A stretch of 64,000 nt of DNA, from positions 1 to 64,000 of the forward strand of contig CBDCPZ010000016.1 in NCBI GenBank assembly GCA_965220465.1, in the 5' to 3' direction. The stretch is from JAHDHW01 sp965220465 (GTDB lineage Bacteria; Bacteroidota; Bacteroidia; Chitinophagales; Saprospiraceae). The notes beneath the pieces are model-generated. The model had not been told where the DNA came from and made no database searches. It saw nothing but the letters and a program-made list of their open reading frames with translations. Position numbers and translations under genes: made by a program. Within the stretch, counting starts at the first letter, position 1, and every line of letters begins with the position of its first letter. Shown in pieces: positions 55,430 through 64,000 of the stretch.

Positions 55430-56704
55430 TTAAATTAAGATATTATTTACTGAGACCTCGCCACTCTTCAATTTGATCTTCAAAATGTAATTGCCTTTTT
55501 TTAATCTTTTGAGCTTGATTTTCTTTCTAAATTTCGAAGATTCTGCAATCATTTGCTCCGCTGCATCGAAAAGTTGCATGGAAACGAAATCATTACTCTC
55601 AAATTTTGGCGTTAAAAAGAGTTTGTTTTTCTTGATTTCATAACTTAATTTTTCTTGATCTACCACCCCGCTTTTACCAAAAGTATCATCCATTTCTGTC
55701 AAAATTTCATCAGCTTTGCAAGCATCCGGAACACCAAAGCCGTAACCACCCTTGATGTCAGGATTCAAATACCGGTCTGAGCTTTGTCGGACAGCGGTGA
55801 TAATTTCCATATTGGAACGATTGGGATGTGCTTGTTTGAGACAGGCGACCATTCCGGCGATGCAAGGTGCTGCAAAGGAAGTTCCATTTCCAGGACGAAT
55901 TTTCCCATCAGGATCAACCACGATTGTTTGAAACCCAACCGCCATAACATCCGGTTTTACTCGTCCATCCGAAGTAGGGCCAAAAGATGAAAAAATCGCT
56001 TTCTGACCATCAACTCCAGCCGCACCAACAGTCAATACCGAATCAGCATCTCCCGGAGTCGCTACATAATACCAGGGATCATTGCCAAAATTCCCCTGGA
56101 TCGCAACTACCAAAACTCCTTTTGACGCGGCATAATCCGCAGCTTTTGCAATAATCGAAGTATTGCCGTCCATGTCTTTATAAGTGTAGTTTCCTTCGCC
56201 ATCATCAAAATTATTGTACTGCAATGAGCTCGTGATGATATCTGCTCCATTTTCAATCGCCCAGTCAACGGCACGTTTCCAGTTTTCTTCTTCTTTGTGG
56301 GTTTCTGAAGGAGTGTATTCCGTATGGGCCAGCAAAATATTAGCGTCGAAACCAGTCCCGATATATTCGCCTGGCAAATAACCATTGACTATCGAAAGGG
56401 TGTTGGTTCCGTGCGTTCCATTCCCTTCATATTTGATTTCAGTGTCAAAACAAAAGTCATAATTTCCTTTCAGCAAATCATTTTTGATCGCATATTTAAA
56501 GGCTTCCATTTTATCAAAACCATCATATCCGTCATCAAAATGAGCTATCGTAACTCCTTTGCCAGTGAATCCACGCTCATGAAGGCAATCCAGGTTTAAA
56601 AATTCTATTTGTGCCTTGCTTTGGCCATAATCGATCGTTTGAGCAAACGATGCTGTTAAAAACAGATTTAAAACAAAAAGGAAAAATAGGTTTCGGTTTT
56701 TCAC
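55430..56704 (-). CDS. Secreted subtilisin-like serine protease (S8)
   Basis: 424 residues. Signal peptide (LFFLFVLNLFLTASFAQ), catalytic Asp57 (HFDDG, where DTG is usual), His98 (NGTHGTNT), oxyanion Asn205 and Ser276 (GNGTSFAAP). The C-terminal 80 residues (SYEIKKNKLFLTPKFES to VSVNNILI) look like a T9SS sorting domain variant. No propeptide of usual length lies between the signal and the catalytic domain. It is probably a surface or secreted protease. Confidence 0.88.
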   Translation of the reverse strand: MKNRNLFFLFVLNLFLTASFAQTIDYGQSKAQIEFLNLDCLHERGFTGKGVTIAHFDDGYDGFDKMEAFKYAIKNDLLKGNYDFCFDTEIKYEGNGTHGTNTLSIVNGYLPGEYIGTGFDANILLAHTEYTPSETHKEEENWKRAVDWAIENGADIITSSLQYNNFDDGEGNYTYKDMDGNTSIIAKAADYAASKGVLVVAIQGNFGNDPWYYVATPGDADSVLTVGAAGVDGQKAIFSSFGPTSDGRVKPDVMAVGFQTIVVDPDGKIRPGNGTSFAAPCIAGMVACLKQAHPNRSNMEIITAVRQSSDRYLNPDIKGGYGFGVPDACKADEILTEMDDTFGKSGVVDQEKLSYEIKKNKLFLTPKFESNDFVSMQLFDAAEQMIAESSKFRKKIKLKRLKKGNYILKIKLKSGEVSVNNILI

Positions 56705-56841
56705 GATGATGATTTTAAAAGGTTATTGGTTATTGGTTATTTAGTTTAAAATATGTCAATACTCCATACTCGTTACTCGTTATAAAAAATCGCTACTCAC
56801 AACTCGCCACTGATACCCTGCTGACTCCTCTCAACTCCCTC

Positions 56842-57588
56842 TCAACAACTCAACGCTCCACAAACGCTCAAAGTCTGTCCTGAAATATAACTTGAAAGAT
56901 CAGAACCCAAAAACAAACAAGCATTAGCCACTTCGACGCCAGCGCCGAGCCGTTTCATGGGAATTCCTGCGAGGAAGTTTTCTTTTGTCTTTTCGTCCAG
57001 ATCGTTCGTCATTTCTGTTTCAATAAAACCAGGAGCGATGGCATTGCAGCGAATATTCCGAGAACCAACTTCTTTGGCAATTGATTTGGTGAAACCAAAG
57101 ATACCAGCTTTTGAAGCAGCATAATTTGCCTGTCCCGCATTACCAAAAACTCCAACGACAGAACTCATATTTATGATTGACCCGGATCGGTTTTTCAACA
57201 TCGAACGAAGGGCGTGCTTTGTGAGATTAAAAACGGATTTAAGGTTTGTTTGGACGACTTCATCCCACTGCTCCTCCGACATACGAAGCATCAAATTATC
57301 GCGAGTGATTCCTGCATTATTGATCAGGATGTCTATTTTTCCATAATCATCTAAAACTGCCTTCACCAGTTCCTCAGCCCGAGAGTAAGAACTCGCATCA
57401 GAACGGTAAGCTTTCGCTTTACTTCCCAGCGCTTTCAGATTAGCTTCAACTTTTTTAGCACGATCTTCTGAAGAAAGGTAAGTAAAGGCTACATCTGCGC
57501 CATGTTCGGCAAACGTTTTTACTATTGCTTCTCCAATTCCACGAGATCCTCCTGTGACTAAAGCTATTTTTCCTTCGAGCATTTTCAT
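56842..57588 (-). CDS. fabG: 3-oxoacyl-ACP reductase FabG
   Basis: 248 residues. TGGSRGIG (12-19), NNAG (90-93), triad Ser143, Tyr156, Lys160 (YAASK), and ITRDNLMLRMSEEQWDEV, hallmark of FabG. It reduces 3-oxoacyl-ACP in fatty acid synthesis. A second Met (residue 3) is an alternative start. Not within a fab operon here. Confidence 0.9.
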   Translation of the reverse strand: MKMLEGKIALVTGGSRGIGEAIVKTFAEHGADVAFTYLSSEDRAKKVEANLKALGSKAKAYRSDASSYSRAEELVKAVLDDYGKIDILINNAGITRDNLMLRMSEEQWDEVVQTNLKSVFNLTKHALRSMLKNRSGSIINMSSVVGVFGNAGQANYAASKAGIFGFTKSIAKEVGSRNIRCNAIAPGFIETEMTNDLDEKTKENFLAGIPMKRLGAGVEVANACLFLGSDLSSYISGQTLSVCGALSC

Positions 57589-57690
57589 AGTTGTCGGGTT
57601 TGGTGTTCTTGTTTAAGGTTTTTAGTTTGAAAAGGTATCAAACCTGAAGCGAAAATAGTAGAATTAGCCAGTATTTTAAAACGAGTTCAC

Positions 57691-57732
57691 AAAAAAAGAG
57701 GAAACTACCTTCTGGTAATTTCCTCTTTTTTT
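57691..57732. terminator. Intrinsic terminator of the small lipoprotein gene
   Basis: AAAAAAAGAGGAAA and TTTCCTCTTTTTTT form a long stem around a short inner hairpin, with T-tracts on both strands. Confidence 0.85.
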
Positions 57733-57757
57733 AAAATGAATTATTTTTCTAAATCAA

Positions 57758-57955
57758 TTATGGCTCAGCTGTGTTGCAATTTTCTACTTCATCCTCCAAT
57801 TTAGCTGGAGTGTCCGAAGGTTGCTCTTTGATAGGCACATATCCTAAATTTCGATCTCCGTACCAACCTCCGCCGTGGCATTTTTTAGTACACGAACTTG
57901 TACTCGCTGCAACGATCATTAATGCTACAACTAAAAACATGATTTGTTTTTTCAT
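57758..57955 (-). CDS. Small lipoprotein
   Basis: 65 residues. Signal peptide with lipobox STSSC (Cys22), followed by a short polar chain (CHGGGWYGDRNLGY). No family recognised. Followed by a terminator, which supports a real gene. Confidence 0.65.
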   Translation of the reverse strand: MKKQIMFLVVALMIVAASTSSCTKKCHGGGWYGDRNLGYVPIKEQPSDTPAKLEDEVENCNTAEP

Positions 57956-58100
57956 ATGAACTGTGGATTATAATTTATAAAAAAAATCTACTTTCAGAAG
58001 GTATTTTATTGAAAAGGGACAATCCTGAGGACTCAAATTTAATTCCAAAACTCGAAAACGATAAAAATTGAACGAATATTATAAATTCAAAATTAAACCT

Positions 58101-58820
58101 TTAATTAATCGCATGAGAAGTTAAGCGGCATTTCACCCGAAGGATTTGCTGAACCTCTTCCAACTCTAGGTCATAAGGCTGATAAACTTTATTATTGTCA
58201 GAAATCAATCGCAGTTGTTGGATCTTATTTCCTTTTTTCAACTGTTGAATCCGCTTCGCCACCACCACGTCAGTTACGATGACGTAAACCTGATTGTCTC
58301 GTAACGGCTCACCTCTTTCTACCTTTTCACAAACGACCAGATCTCCGTTGGTGATCGTTGGCATCATACTGTCTCCACTTATTTCAAAAGCAACCAATTC
58401 TCCTTCCAGCCCCGGAATAGAAAAATGAAGCAAAGCATCTAAAAAACCGGGATCCTGATGCCGGGTTGCATAGCCGGCGAGTGCTTTTTCGGGAACCAGA
58501 GTTATGTTTTTTCTGCCGCTATCTCTTATTTGTTTTATCGATTGGCTGGAAAATTCAACATCACTGATATAATCGCTTTGAAACAGCTCATCACTCAAAC
58601 CAAAAAGGTAATTCGCGTTGAGGTGGTATATTTCAAACAATTTGTTCAATTGGTCAACGGTAATATTGCGTTCGCCTTTCAAAATACTATTTACAACATG
58701 GTTGTAGGTCCCTAGTTTTTTAGCGATATCAGACTTGCTTTTAATTAAATTGTGTTTATAAAGCGCTTCATACACCTTTCTAAATCGCTGATTTACAATA
58801 TTTTTTGAAAAGTCGGTCAT
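58101..58820 (-). CDS. XRE-HTH / S24 peptidase regulator (LexA/CI-like)
   Basis: 239 residues. N-terminal HTH near 27-65 (SKSDIAKKLGTYNHVVNSIL). C-terminal S24 domain with Ser151 (SGDSMMPTI) and Lys189 (VVAKRI). ALAG at residues 113-116 is a possible self-cleavage site. Such regulators are inactivated by cleavage after DNA damage or other stress; whether cleavage happens here is inferred. Divergent from the glucosaminidase gene, which may be its target. Confidence 0.88.
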   Translation of the reverse strand: MTDFSKNIVNQRFRKVYEALYKHNLIKSKSDIAKKLGTYNHVVNSILKGERNITVDQLNKLFEIYHLNANYLFGLSDELFQSDYISDVEFSSQSIKQIRDSGRKNITLVPEKALAGYATRHQDPGFLDALLHFSIPGLEGELVAFEISGDSMMPTITNGDLVVCEKVERGEPLRDNQVYVIVTDVVVAKRIQQLKKGNKIQQLRLISDNNKVYQPYDLELEEVQQILRVKCRLTSHAIN

Positions 58821-58847
58821 TTTTTAAAATAAAATGTTTTAAAATTA

Positions 58848-58879
58848 TTTGTTACTTAAAACTTTTTGTTTTATGTTTG
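58848..58879 (+). promoter_or_regulatory. Bacteroidota-type promoter of the glucosaminidase gene
   Basis: TTTG at 58848-58851 and TATGTTTG at 58872-58879, 20 bases apart, match the -33/-7 consensus. The ATG at 58951 is about 70 bases on. An opposing TACCTTTG at 58934-58927 could serve the regulator gene. A TTTGAAA/TTTCAAA inverted repeat lies between. Confidence 0.55.
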
Positions 58880-58950
58880 TAGTACACTTTGAAACATTGA
58901 AACAATACATTTCAAAACCAGACCGGCAAAGGTACAAAATTTATTAAATC

Positions 58951-59835
58951 ATGGATAATACGAGAAAACATAAGTATGAACATATCCCATTAACAATCAT
59001 TGATACTCGTACTCAAAAACCAGAGATTGTCAATAAACCACAACGTATCCAAAAGAATGAATTAACGGTTGAAGATTTTCTGCCGACGTTGGAAATGCTT
59101 TTAAATCGCCTGATTCTCATTGTACAAAAATTGCTGATTGCTTTGAAGTATCGCTTTTTCAAAATGCTTGATAAATTGTTCGAAGATGTTGAAGTGCCTT
59201 GGTTAAAAATTATTGCCGTTTTACTCATTGGTTATATTGTAATGAAAAAAGATTTTCAATTTAACCTCGCTTTTAATTCTCCATTTTCGATGTTCAACGA
59301 TGACAATAATCAGAGCAATGAATATGCAAAAGCAACTACTTTCAGTGCATTGGAAAGCAATCCATATGCTCCTATTTCAGCAAGCACCCTTCAGGAAAAA
59401 AAGGCCGTTGCCTTTATTGATCAATATAAAGAAATAGCCATTGCAGATATGAAAGAATTTGGTATTCCGGCAAGTATCAAGATGGCGCAGGCACTCATTG
59501 AAAGCCGTGCAGGGCAAAGCAGATTGGCGGTTAATAACAACAACTTTTTTGGAATGAAATGTTTCAGTTCGAAATGTAAAAAAGGACATTGTACCAACGC
59601 AACTGATGATCACCACAAAGATTTTTTCCGAAAGTATGACAGCGTTCAGGAAAGCTGGCGCTCGCATAGTTCTTTGATCAGCCAGGGACGATATGCTAAG
59701 TTAGTAAAATTCGGAAATGACTATAAAAAATGGGCAACCGGACTGAAAAAAGCCGGATATGCCACCGACAAAAGCTATGACAAAAAATTAATTAATACTA
59801 TTGAAAAATATAAACTTTACCAATTAGATATGTAA
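58951..59835 (+). CDS. FlgJ-like glucosaminidase (peptidoglycan hydrolase)
   Basis: 294 residues. Residues 1-85 are cytoplasmic, one membrane helix lies near 86-99 (IIAVLLIGYIVMK), and the periplasmic glucosaminidase domain runs from about 150, with catalytic Glu184 (ALIESRAGQS), NNNNFFGMKC and YDSVQESWRSHSSLI. It cuts glycan strands of the wall. No LysM domain. Likely controlled by the divergent LexA-like regulator. Confidence 0.85.
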   Translation: MDNTRKHKYEHIPLTIIDTRTQKPEIVNKPQRIQKNELTVEDFLPTLEMLLNRLILIVQKLLIALKYRFFKMLDKLFEDVEVPWLKIIAVLLIGYIVMKKDFQFNLAFNSPFSMFNDDNNQSNEYAKATTFSALESNPYAPISASTLQEKKAVAFIDQYKEIAIADMKEFGIPASIKMAQALIESRAGQSRLAVNNNNFFGMKCFSSKCKKGHCTNATDDHHKDFFRKYDSVQESWRSHSSLISQGRYAKLVKFGNDYKKWATGLKKAGYATDKSYDKKLINTIEKYKLYQLDM

Positions 59836-59876
59836 CTAAATTCACCGATTTTTTACCTCCTAAACTTTGAAATACT

Positions 59877-60152
59877 ATGCTCAAATACCTCCTTACAGCC
59901 ATTTATTTAGGCTTATTGGTTTGTTTACTGTACCAACCAATTTCTATTCCCGATGACGATTCCTTGGTCGACAAATATCGTCCTTCTTTAGAAGTTCAAT
60001 CAACATCCGGCAATACTAAAAACAATCAGATTATTGCTATTCAAAACGCTCAGAAAGATTCTATTAATTTCAGTAGTTCGATTTCGGTTGTTAAAAATAT
60101 TTTTTCTATTACCTCAAAAGAGGAGCATATCCTTGTAGATTCAACACCATAA
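59877..60152 (+). CDS. Small membrane-anchored protein
   Basis: 91 residues with an N-terminal hydrophobic segment (YLLTAIYLGLLVCLLYQP) and a polar tail. No family recognised. 42 bases after the glucosaminidase gene and before a strong terminator, so probably the last gene of that operon. Confidence 0.6.
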   Translation: MLKYLLTAIYLGLLVCLLYQPISIPDDDSLVDKYRPSLEVQSTSGNTKNNQIIAIQNAQKDSINFSSSISVVKNIFSITSKEEHILVDSTP

Positions 60153-60199
60153 TCCCACGAATTTTCCTCTCATAGCGGTTCTCTCATAGTCTGTTTTTC

Positions 60200-60228
60200 A
60201 AGATCGTCCGATGGACGATCTTTTTTTA
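60200..60228 (+). terminator. Intrinsic terminator
   Basis: AAGATCGTCC and GGACGATCTT form a perfect stem around GAT, followed by a run of T. Confidence 0.9.
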
Positions 60229-60230
60229 TT

Positions 60231-60747
60231 TTATAGCAAAATTGTTTTTAATAAATAAACCAAGCTGCGAATAGCCCATTTGAAATAAATAATTAAATCA
60301 AGCTTTTTTTGGCACCTATTTTGATTAATCCTAATATGTTGAAAGCGACATTCAAAACAGGATAATTTAAACACAACCCTTTGCTGAATTAGCTTAAAAC
60401 AAACAAAAACTAAGAACGGGCAGAACACCCATGTTTTTTAGTTCTTAGTTTCAAATTACAACCTTCCACATACATAGCCCACGACTATAACCTACTCCTA
60501 AAAAAGTAGTGAATACCACAACCAAAATAAAACTGTAAACTAAAGTTTGCAGTAAATTTCTACACAATTATTTTTTTTTCGACACCTTAATCTTCAACGA
60601 TTTAAGGCTGTCAAATGTACTTGAGAAAACTAACTTTCATTTCCCAAAATCTTTTCTAACGAATAAGGTTTTGGGAATTTTTATTTTAAGAATGACCAAA
60701 ACATAAAAAAGCAGTACATTGTTTACAACTATAAATTGAACAATGTC
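60231..60747. other. AT-rich gap with one inverted repeat
   Basis: 517 bases without a gene. AAACTAAGAAC (60407-60417) and GTTCTTAGTTT (60441-60451) form an 11-bp perfect inverted repeat with a 23-base loop that contains a small GGG/CCC stem. No promoter recognised. Short reading frames here look like chance. Confidence 0.5.
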
Positions 60748-63066
60748 ATGAGAAAAGGTACTCCCATTTTTTCAAAATACTCACCTGGTGTTTTGAGTTT
60801 ATTACCGCTGTTTTATGTTGGCTGGGCAGATAGTTTACTGAGTCCGAGTGAAATAAAACTGATCCGAAAAAAAGTAAAAGAATTAACATTTCTTACGGAA
60901 AAGGATAAAAAACTATTATTAAAATGGTGGGATCCTTCTACTCCGCCATCGCGTCGTTTATTCAAAGAATGGATTTCAATCCTTAAAAAAAACGCACAAG
61001 AAATGCCACAAGACTCAAAGCAATCACTTGCTGATTTGGGGCTGGAAATGGCGCAAAGAAGTTCGACTAAAGACCAATTAATTCGATGGCAATCAACCGA
61101 CACTCACCTTGCGCTGAAAGATCTGGAAAAGGCAATGGGTGTTTTAAATACAAACAACTACCCCAATATCTTTACAAAAGGGAAAAGCGAAAAGCGAAAA
61201 ATTCAAAAGGAAACGAGTTTCGATGTTCAAAAAATGCAAAAGATATTGGATGATGATTATCCCGATATTAAAAGGAAAATGCGAACCTTGTTAAGCGATC
61301 CTGCTTTTAAACACCCCAACCTACGTAGCAAAGAAGATTATCGAAATAAAGTACTGGAATGGTGCGGCCTGTTAGCAGAACAAGGATTAGGTAATGTAGC
61401 TTATCCAACAAAGCAAGGCGGAAAAGACAATATGGGTCAATATTGCGCAGTCTTTGAAATGTTGGGTTATCATGACCTGAGTCTGACCATCAAATTTGGT
61501 GTCCAGTTTGGATTATTTGGTGGAAGTATACTTTGGCTGGGCACTAAAAAACATCATGAAAGATATCTTCCCGATATTGGAAACCTTAAACTGTTAGGTT
61601 GCTATGCGATGACCGAAACGGGCCATGGCTCGAATGTCAGAAACCTGGAAACCACCGCAACTTATAACCTAGAAAATGATGAATTTGAAGTACATTCTCC
61701 GAATGAAAATTCCTCATGTAAAGAATATATTGGCAATGCGCTTCATGGTAGAATGGCTTCCGTTTTTGCACAACTTATTGTAAACGGTGAAAATCACGGA
61801 GTCCATGCTTTATTGGTTCCAATGAGGGATGAAGAAGGCAATTTGTTGCCTGGCATTCGGGTGGAAGATTGTGGCTATAAATTAGGTTTAAACGGTGTAG
61901 ATAATGGCAAGATTTGGTTTGACAAAGTCCGCATCCCAAGAGAAAACCTGCTCAATCGTTTCGGAGATGTAGATGACAATGGAAATTATACCAGCCCGAT
62001 TAAAAATCCTTCCCGACGATTTTTTACGATGCTGGGAACCTTGGTCGGAGGGCGTGTAAGCGTACCTCGTGCAGGATTGAGCGCAGCAAAAACTGCTTTA
62101 ACTATTGCAATTAAATATGCTTTAAAACGCAGACAATTTGCTCCTAAAGACGGAGAACTGGAAACGCTTTTGCTCGATTATCCAAGTCATCAAAGACGAT
62201 TGATTCCTATTTTGGCGAAAGCCTATGCATTAGATTTTGCATTATCCGATTTGGCTAAACGATATGTAAATCATACTGAAAAAGATATACGGGAAATAGA
62301 AACTTTGGCTGCAGGATTAAAAGCGTATGCCACCTGGTTTACTACAAAAACAATTCAGGAATGCCGGGAAGCTTGTGGAGGCAAAGGTTATCTTACAGAA
62401 AATCGGTTTGCAGACTTGAAAGCAGACACAGATATTTTCACCACTTTTGAAGGAGACAACACCGTGCTCATGCAATTAGTCGCCAAAGCTTTGCTTTCCG
62501 AATTTAAACAAGAATTCCATGATGAGGGTTTTCGTGCAATTATTCGTCTATTGGTTTCACAAGTTTCAAATACTGTTACAGAATTGAATCCGATTTTCAC
62601 CCGTAAAACCGATATCGATCACCTTTTAGATAGTGAGTTTCACCTCAATACTTTTAAATATCGGGAACGAAAACTGCTGATCTCGGTGAGCCAGCGGATG
62701 AGAAATTTTTTAGAGAAAAGAATACCTCCGTATGATGCTTATATGCGATGTCAAACACACCTAATCACACTGGCGGATGCTTTTGTTGAGCATTTTGTTT
62801 TAAAACAATTTTTGAATGCCATTGAAAATTGCGAAGATGAAAAGATTAAAATCATGCTGAAAAAACTCTGTGATCTTTTTGCACTGTCAACAATTGAAGA
62901 GCATAAAGGATGGTTCCTTGAACAGGATTATTTTCAAGGTGTAAAAACAAAAGCCATCCGCAAAGTCGTTGACAAACTTTGTAAAGAAGCAAGGCTGGAT
63001 GCAGATTCTTTGGTTGATTCGTTTGGCATTCCAAAGACTTGTTTGGCTGCGCCGATCGCTTTTTAA
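60748..63066 (+). CDS. Acyl-CoA dehydrogenase / acyl-CoA oxidase family protein
   Basis: 772 residues from the ATG at 60748 (MRKGTPIFSKYSPG); a TTG four codons upstream is open. FAD-binding and acyl-CoA-binding parts: GCYAMTETGHGSNVRNLETT, VGGRVSVPRAGLSAAK, and ECREACGGKGYLTENRF with FEGDNTVLMQ. Layout and length resemble the acyl-CoA oxidase branch (ACOX), with an N-terminal extension of about 170 residues. It catalyses the first step of fatty-acid beta-oxidation. Stand-alone gene. Confidence 0.88.
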   Translation: MRKGTPIFSKYSPGVLSLLPLFYVGWADSLLSPSEIKLIRKKVKELTFLTEKDKKLLLKWWDPSTPPSRRLFKEWISILKKNAQEMPQDSKQSLADLGLEMAQRSSTKDQLIRWQSTDTHLALKDLEKAMGVLNTNNYPNIFTKGKSEKRKIQKETSFDVQKMQKILDDDYPDIKRKMRTLLSDPAFKHPNLRSKEDYRNKVLEWCGLLAEQGLGNVAYPTKQGGKDNMGQYCAVFEMLGYHDLSLTIKFGVQFGLFGGSILWLGTKKHHERYLPDIGNLKLLGCYAMTETGHGSNVRNLETTATYNLENDEFEVHSPNENSSCKEYIGNALHGRMASVFAQLIVNGENHGVHALLVPMRDEEGNLLPGIRVEDCGYKLGLNGVDNGKIWFDKVRIPRENLLNRFGDVDDNGNYTSPIKNPSRRFFTMLGTLVGGRVSVPRAGLSAAKTALTIAIKYALKRRQFAPKDGELETLLLDYPSHQRRLIPILAKAYALDFALSDLAKRYVNHTEKDIREIETLAAGLKAYATWFTTKTIQECREACGGKGYLTENRFADLKADTDIFTTFEGDNTVLMQLVAKALLSEFKQEFHDEGFRAIIRLLVSQVSNTVTELNPIFTRKTDIDHLLDSEFHLNTFKYRERKLLISVSQRMRNFLEKRIPPYDAYMRCQTHLITLADAFVEHFVLKQFLNAIENCEDEKIKIMLKKLCDLFALSTIEEHKGWFLEQDYFQGVKTKAIRKVVDKLCKEARLDADSLVDSFGIPKTCLAAPIAF

Positions 63067-63147
63067 GTTAGCATAATTAAACTCAGATGACATAGCTTTA
63101 GCGAATTTCAGTAGAAAATATGCAGGTCATCCTCGTTCAATAAAAGT

Positions 63148-64000
63148 TTATTGTAAAACAAACTCAACGGCGTATTTTTTGCCTTTCAAAGAAGTTTGAA
63201 AGAAATAATTTCCTTTTTGGAGTTGTGTTTTACGTTTTGAAATATCAAACTTAAATTGGTTTTCATAATTGCTTTCCGGTTTTAAATCAATAACTTCCTT
63301 TCCTGAAATATCGAATATTTTAAACGAAACAGAATCCTCGATTTCAAAAGGTATTTCAACTACAAATTGATCTTTTACGGGATTAGGGAAAAGGCGAATG
63401 CCTGGTTCTGTTTTTTCAATTACAGCAGTCGCTTCCACAAAATCGCGAATGAAAAGTACATCTTTTAAATTGTTTCCGGTATTGCGATCGCAAACGTATA
63501 AATCTTTCAAACCATCACTGTTTAGATCTTCGGCAATCACCCCTAAAGCATTGAGAAAATAATTGTCAGGAAGTATCATTGCTGTTCCATCCGTAAATTT
63601 TCCAAGGCCATCATTAAGGTATACTTTTTGGCTAGCGATCGTTTGCAGTATAACGTTAGCAACATAAATATCCAGGTCACCATCCAAATCCATATCAACG
63701 AATATTCCATCCAAAGTATCATCATTATCATTCGGAAGGTGAGTTGCCGTGCTGTCCGAAAAGTTGCCATTACCATCATTAATAAATAAGCGGTTTTGGC
63801 GGTCCTTTCCGGGAATGAACATCACATTTGAAAGAAAAACATCCAGATCATCGTCACCATCAATATCGCCAATAGCAACTTTCCGGGTTTCGATATTCAA
63901 CCCCTGAGGTAGGCGCGTCGATGATTCATCTATAAAAACTCCATTGCCATTATTGATCAGCAAACTATTGCTGTCTTCGTTCCCAACGAAAATGTCCAAA
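63148..64000 (-). CDS. FG-GAP/VCBS-repeat surface protein with T9SS sorting domain, cut by window edge
   Basis: The C-terminal 284 residues. Repeats of the type IGDIDGDDDLDVFLSN and DMDLDGDLDIYVAN with calcium-binding Asp-rich loops form beta-propeller blades, as in integrin-like FG-GAP proteins. The end, IRLFPNPVKDQFVVEIP to YAVEFVLQ, is a T9SS type A sorting domain. The N-terminus lies beyond the window; the reading at 63999 is internal, not a start. Confidence 0.85.
   Translation of the reverse strand, partial: LDIFVGNEDSNSLLINNGNGVFIDESSTRLPQGLNIETRKVAIGDIDGDDDLDVFLSNVMFIPGKDRQNRLFINDGNGNFSDSTATHLPNDNDDTLDGIFVDMDLDGDLDIYVANVILQTIASQKVYLNDGLGKFTDGTAMILPDNYFLNALGVIAEDLNSDGLKDLYVCDRNTGNNLKDVLFIRDFVEATAVIEKTEPGIRLFPNPVKDQFVVEIPFEIEDSVSFKIFDISGKEVIDLKPESNYENQFKFDISKRKTQLQKGNYFFQTSLKGKKYAVEFVLQ

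Noticed and set aside
58101..60152. Prophage remnant suggested by repressor plus peptidoglycan hydrolase
   Set aside because: No integrase, structural or replication genes nearby, and the hydrolase has a membrane anchor typical of a host enzyme.

Overview
This window is AT-rich bacterial DNA from a Bacteroidota, most likely a Saprospiria-type marine or sludge bacterium. The signs are several secreted proteins with a type IX secretion (T9SS) C-terminal sorting domain, two full-length hybrid two-component systems (periplasmic propeller, kinase, receiver and AraC domain in one chain), start sites without Shine-Dalgarno sequences, and promoters of the TTTG / TAnnTTTG type. The phylum is near certain; the class is an inference from protein style.

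Region 1 (1-15090, all minus strand) is a long, tightly packed signalling cluster. In transcription order it holds a DUF2306 membrane protein, an SDR dehydrogenase, a RidA-like lipoprotein, an NAD-dependent epimerase, a SnoaL-like secreted protein, a FIST protein, an EthD protein, three more FIST proteins, a soluble histidine kinase, a giant soluble histidine kinase with six tandem sensory modules, and the start of a third sensor running off the left edge. Several junctions are 4-base ATGA overlaps, so translation is coupled. The cluster is divergent from the first hybrid two-component gene (15309-19505); three tandem 20-bp units in the gap look like an AraC-type operator.

Region 2 (19676-26222) has a LysM lipoprotein, two decayed outer-membrane genes (one PagL-like), an mlaE-mlaF-mlaD lipid transport operon and a MarR-GNAT fusion gene with a double palindrome next to its start.

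Region 3 (26476-37237) is an operon-like block of three T9SS-exported surface proteins and a second hybrid two-component gene. It is flanked by a 39-bp perfect direct repeat of the 3' end of the GNAT gene, which suggests an inserted or shuffled island.

Region 4 (37531-45330) is a mixed accessory area: small membrane proteins and lipoproteins, an IS110-family element with a structured 5' noncoding segment (candidate bridge RNA), a DUF4239-like pseudogene with three in-frame stops, a chimeric relic of a PAS sensor and a HupE-type gene, and a tRNA-Leu(GAG).

Region 5 (45669-64000) is more housekeeping in character: a second mlaE-mlaF pair without mlaD, SDRs including FabG, an iodotyrosine-deiodinase-like nitroreductase, DUF2071 and GDYXXLXY proteins, a beta-helix surface protein with seven 51-residue repeats, a subtilisin-like protease, a LexA/CI-type regulator divergent from a FlgJ-like glucosaminidase, a large acyl-CoA dehydrogenase/oxidase, and a T9SS-exported FG-GAP protein cut by the right edge.

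The best candidates for something undescribed are the FIST / multi-kinase operon with its repeated leader elements and triple operator, the GNAT-flanked T9SS-cargo island, and the structured RNA of the IS110 element.
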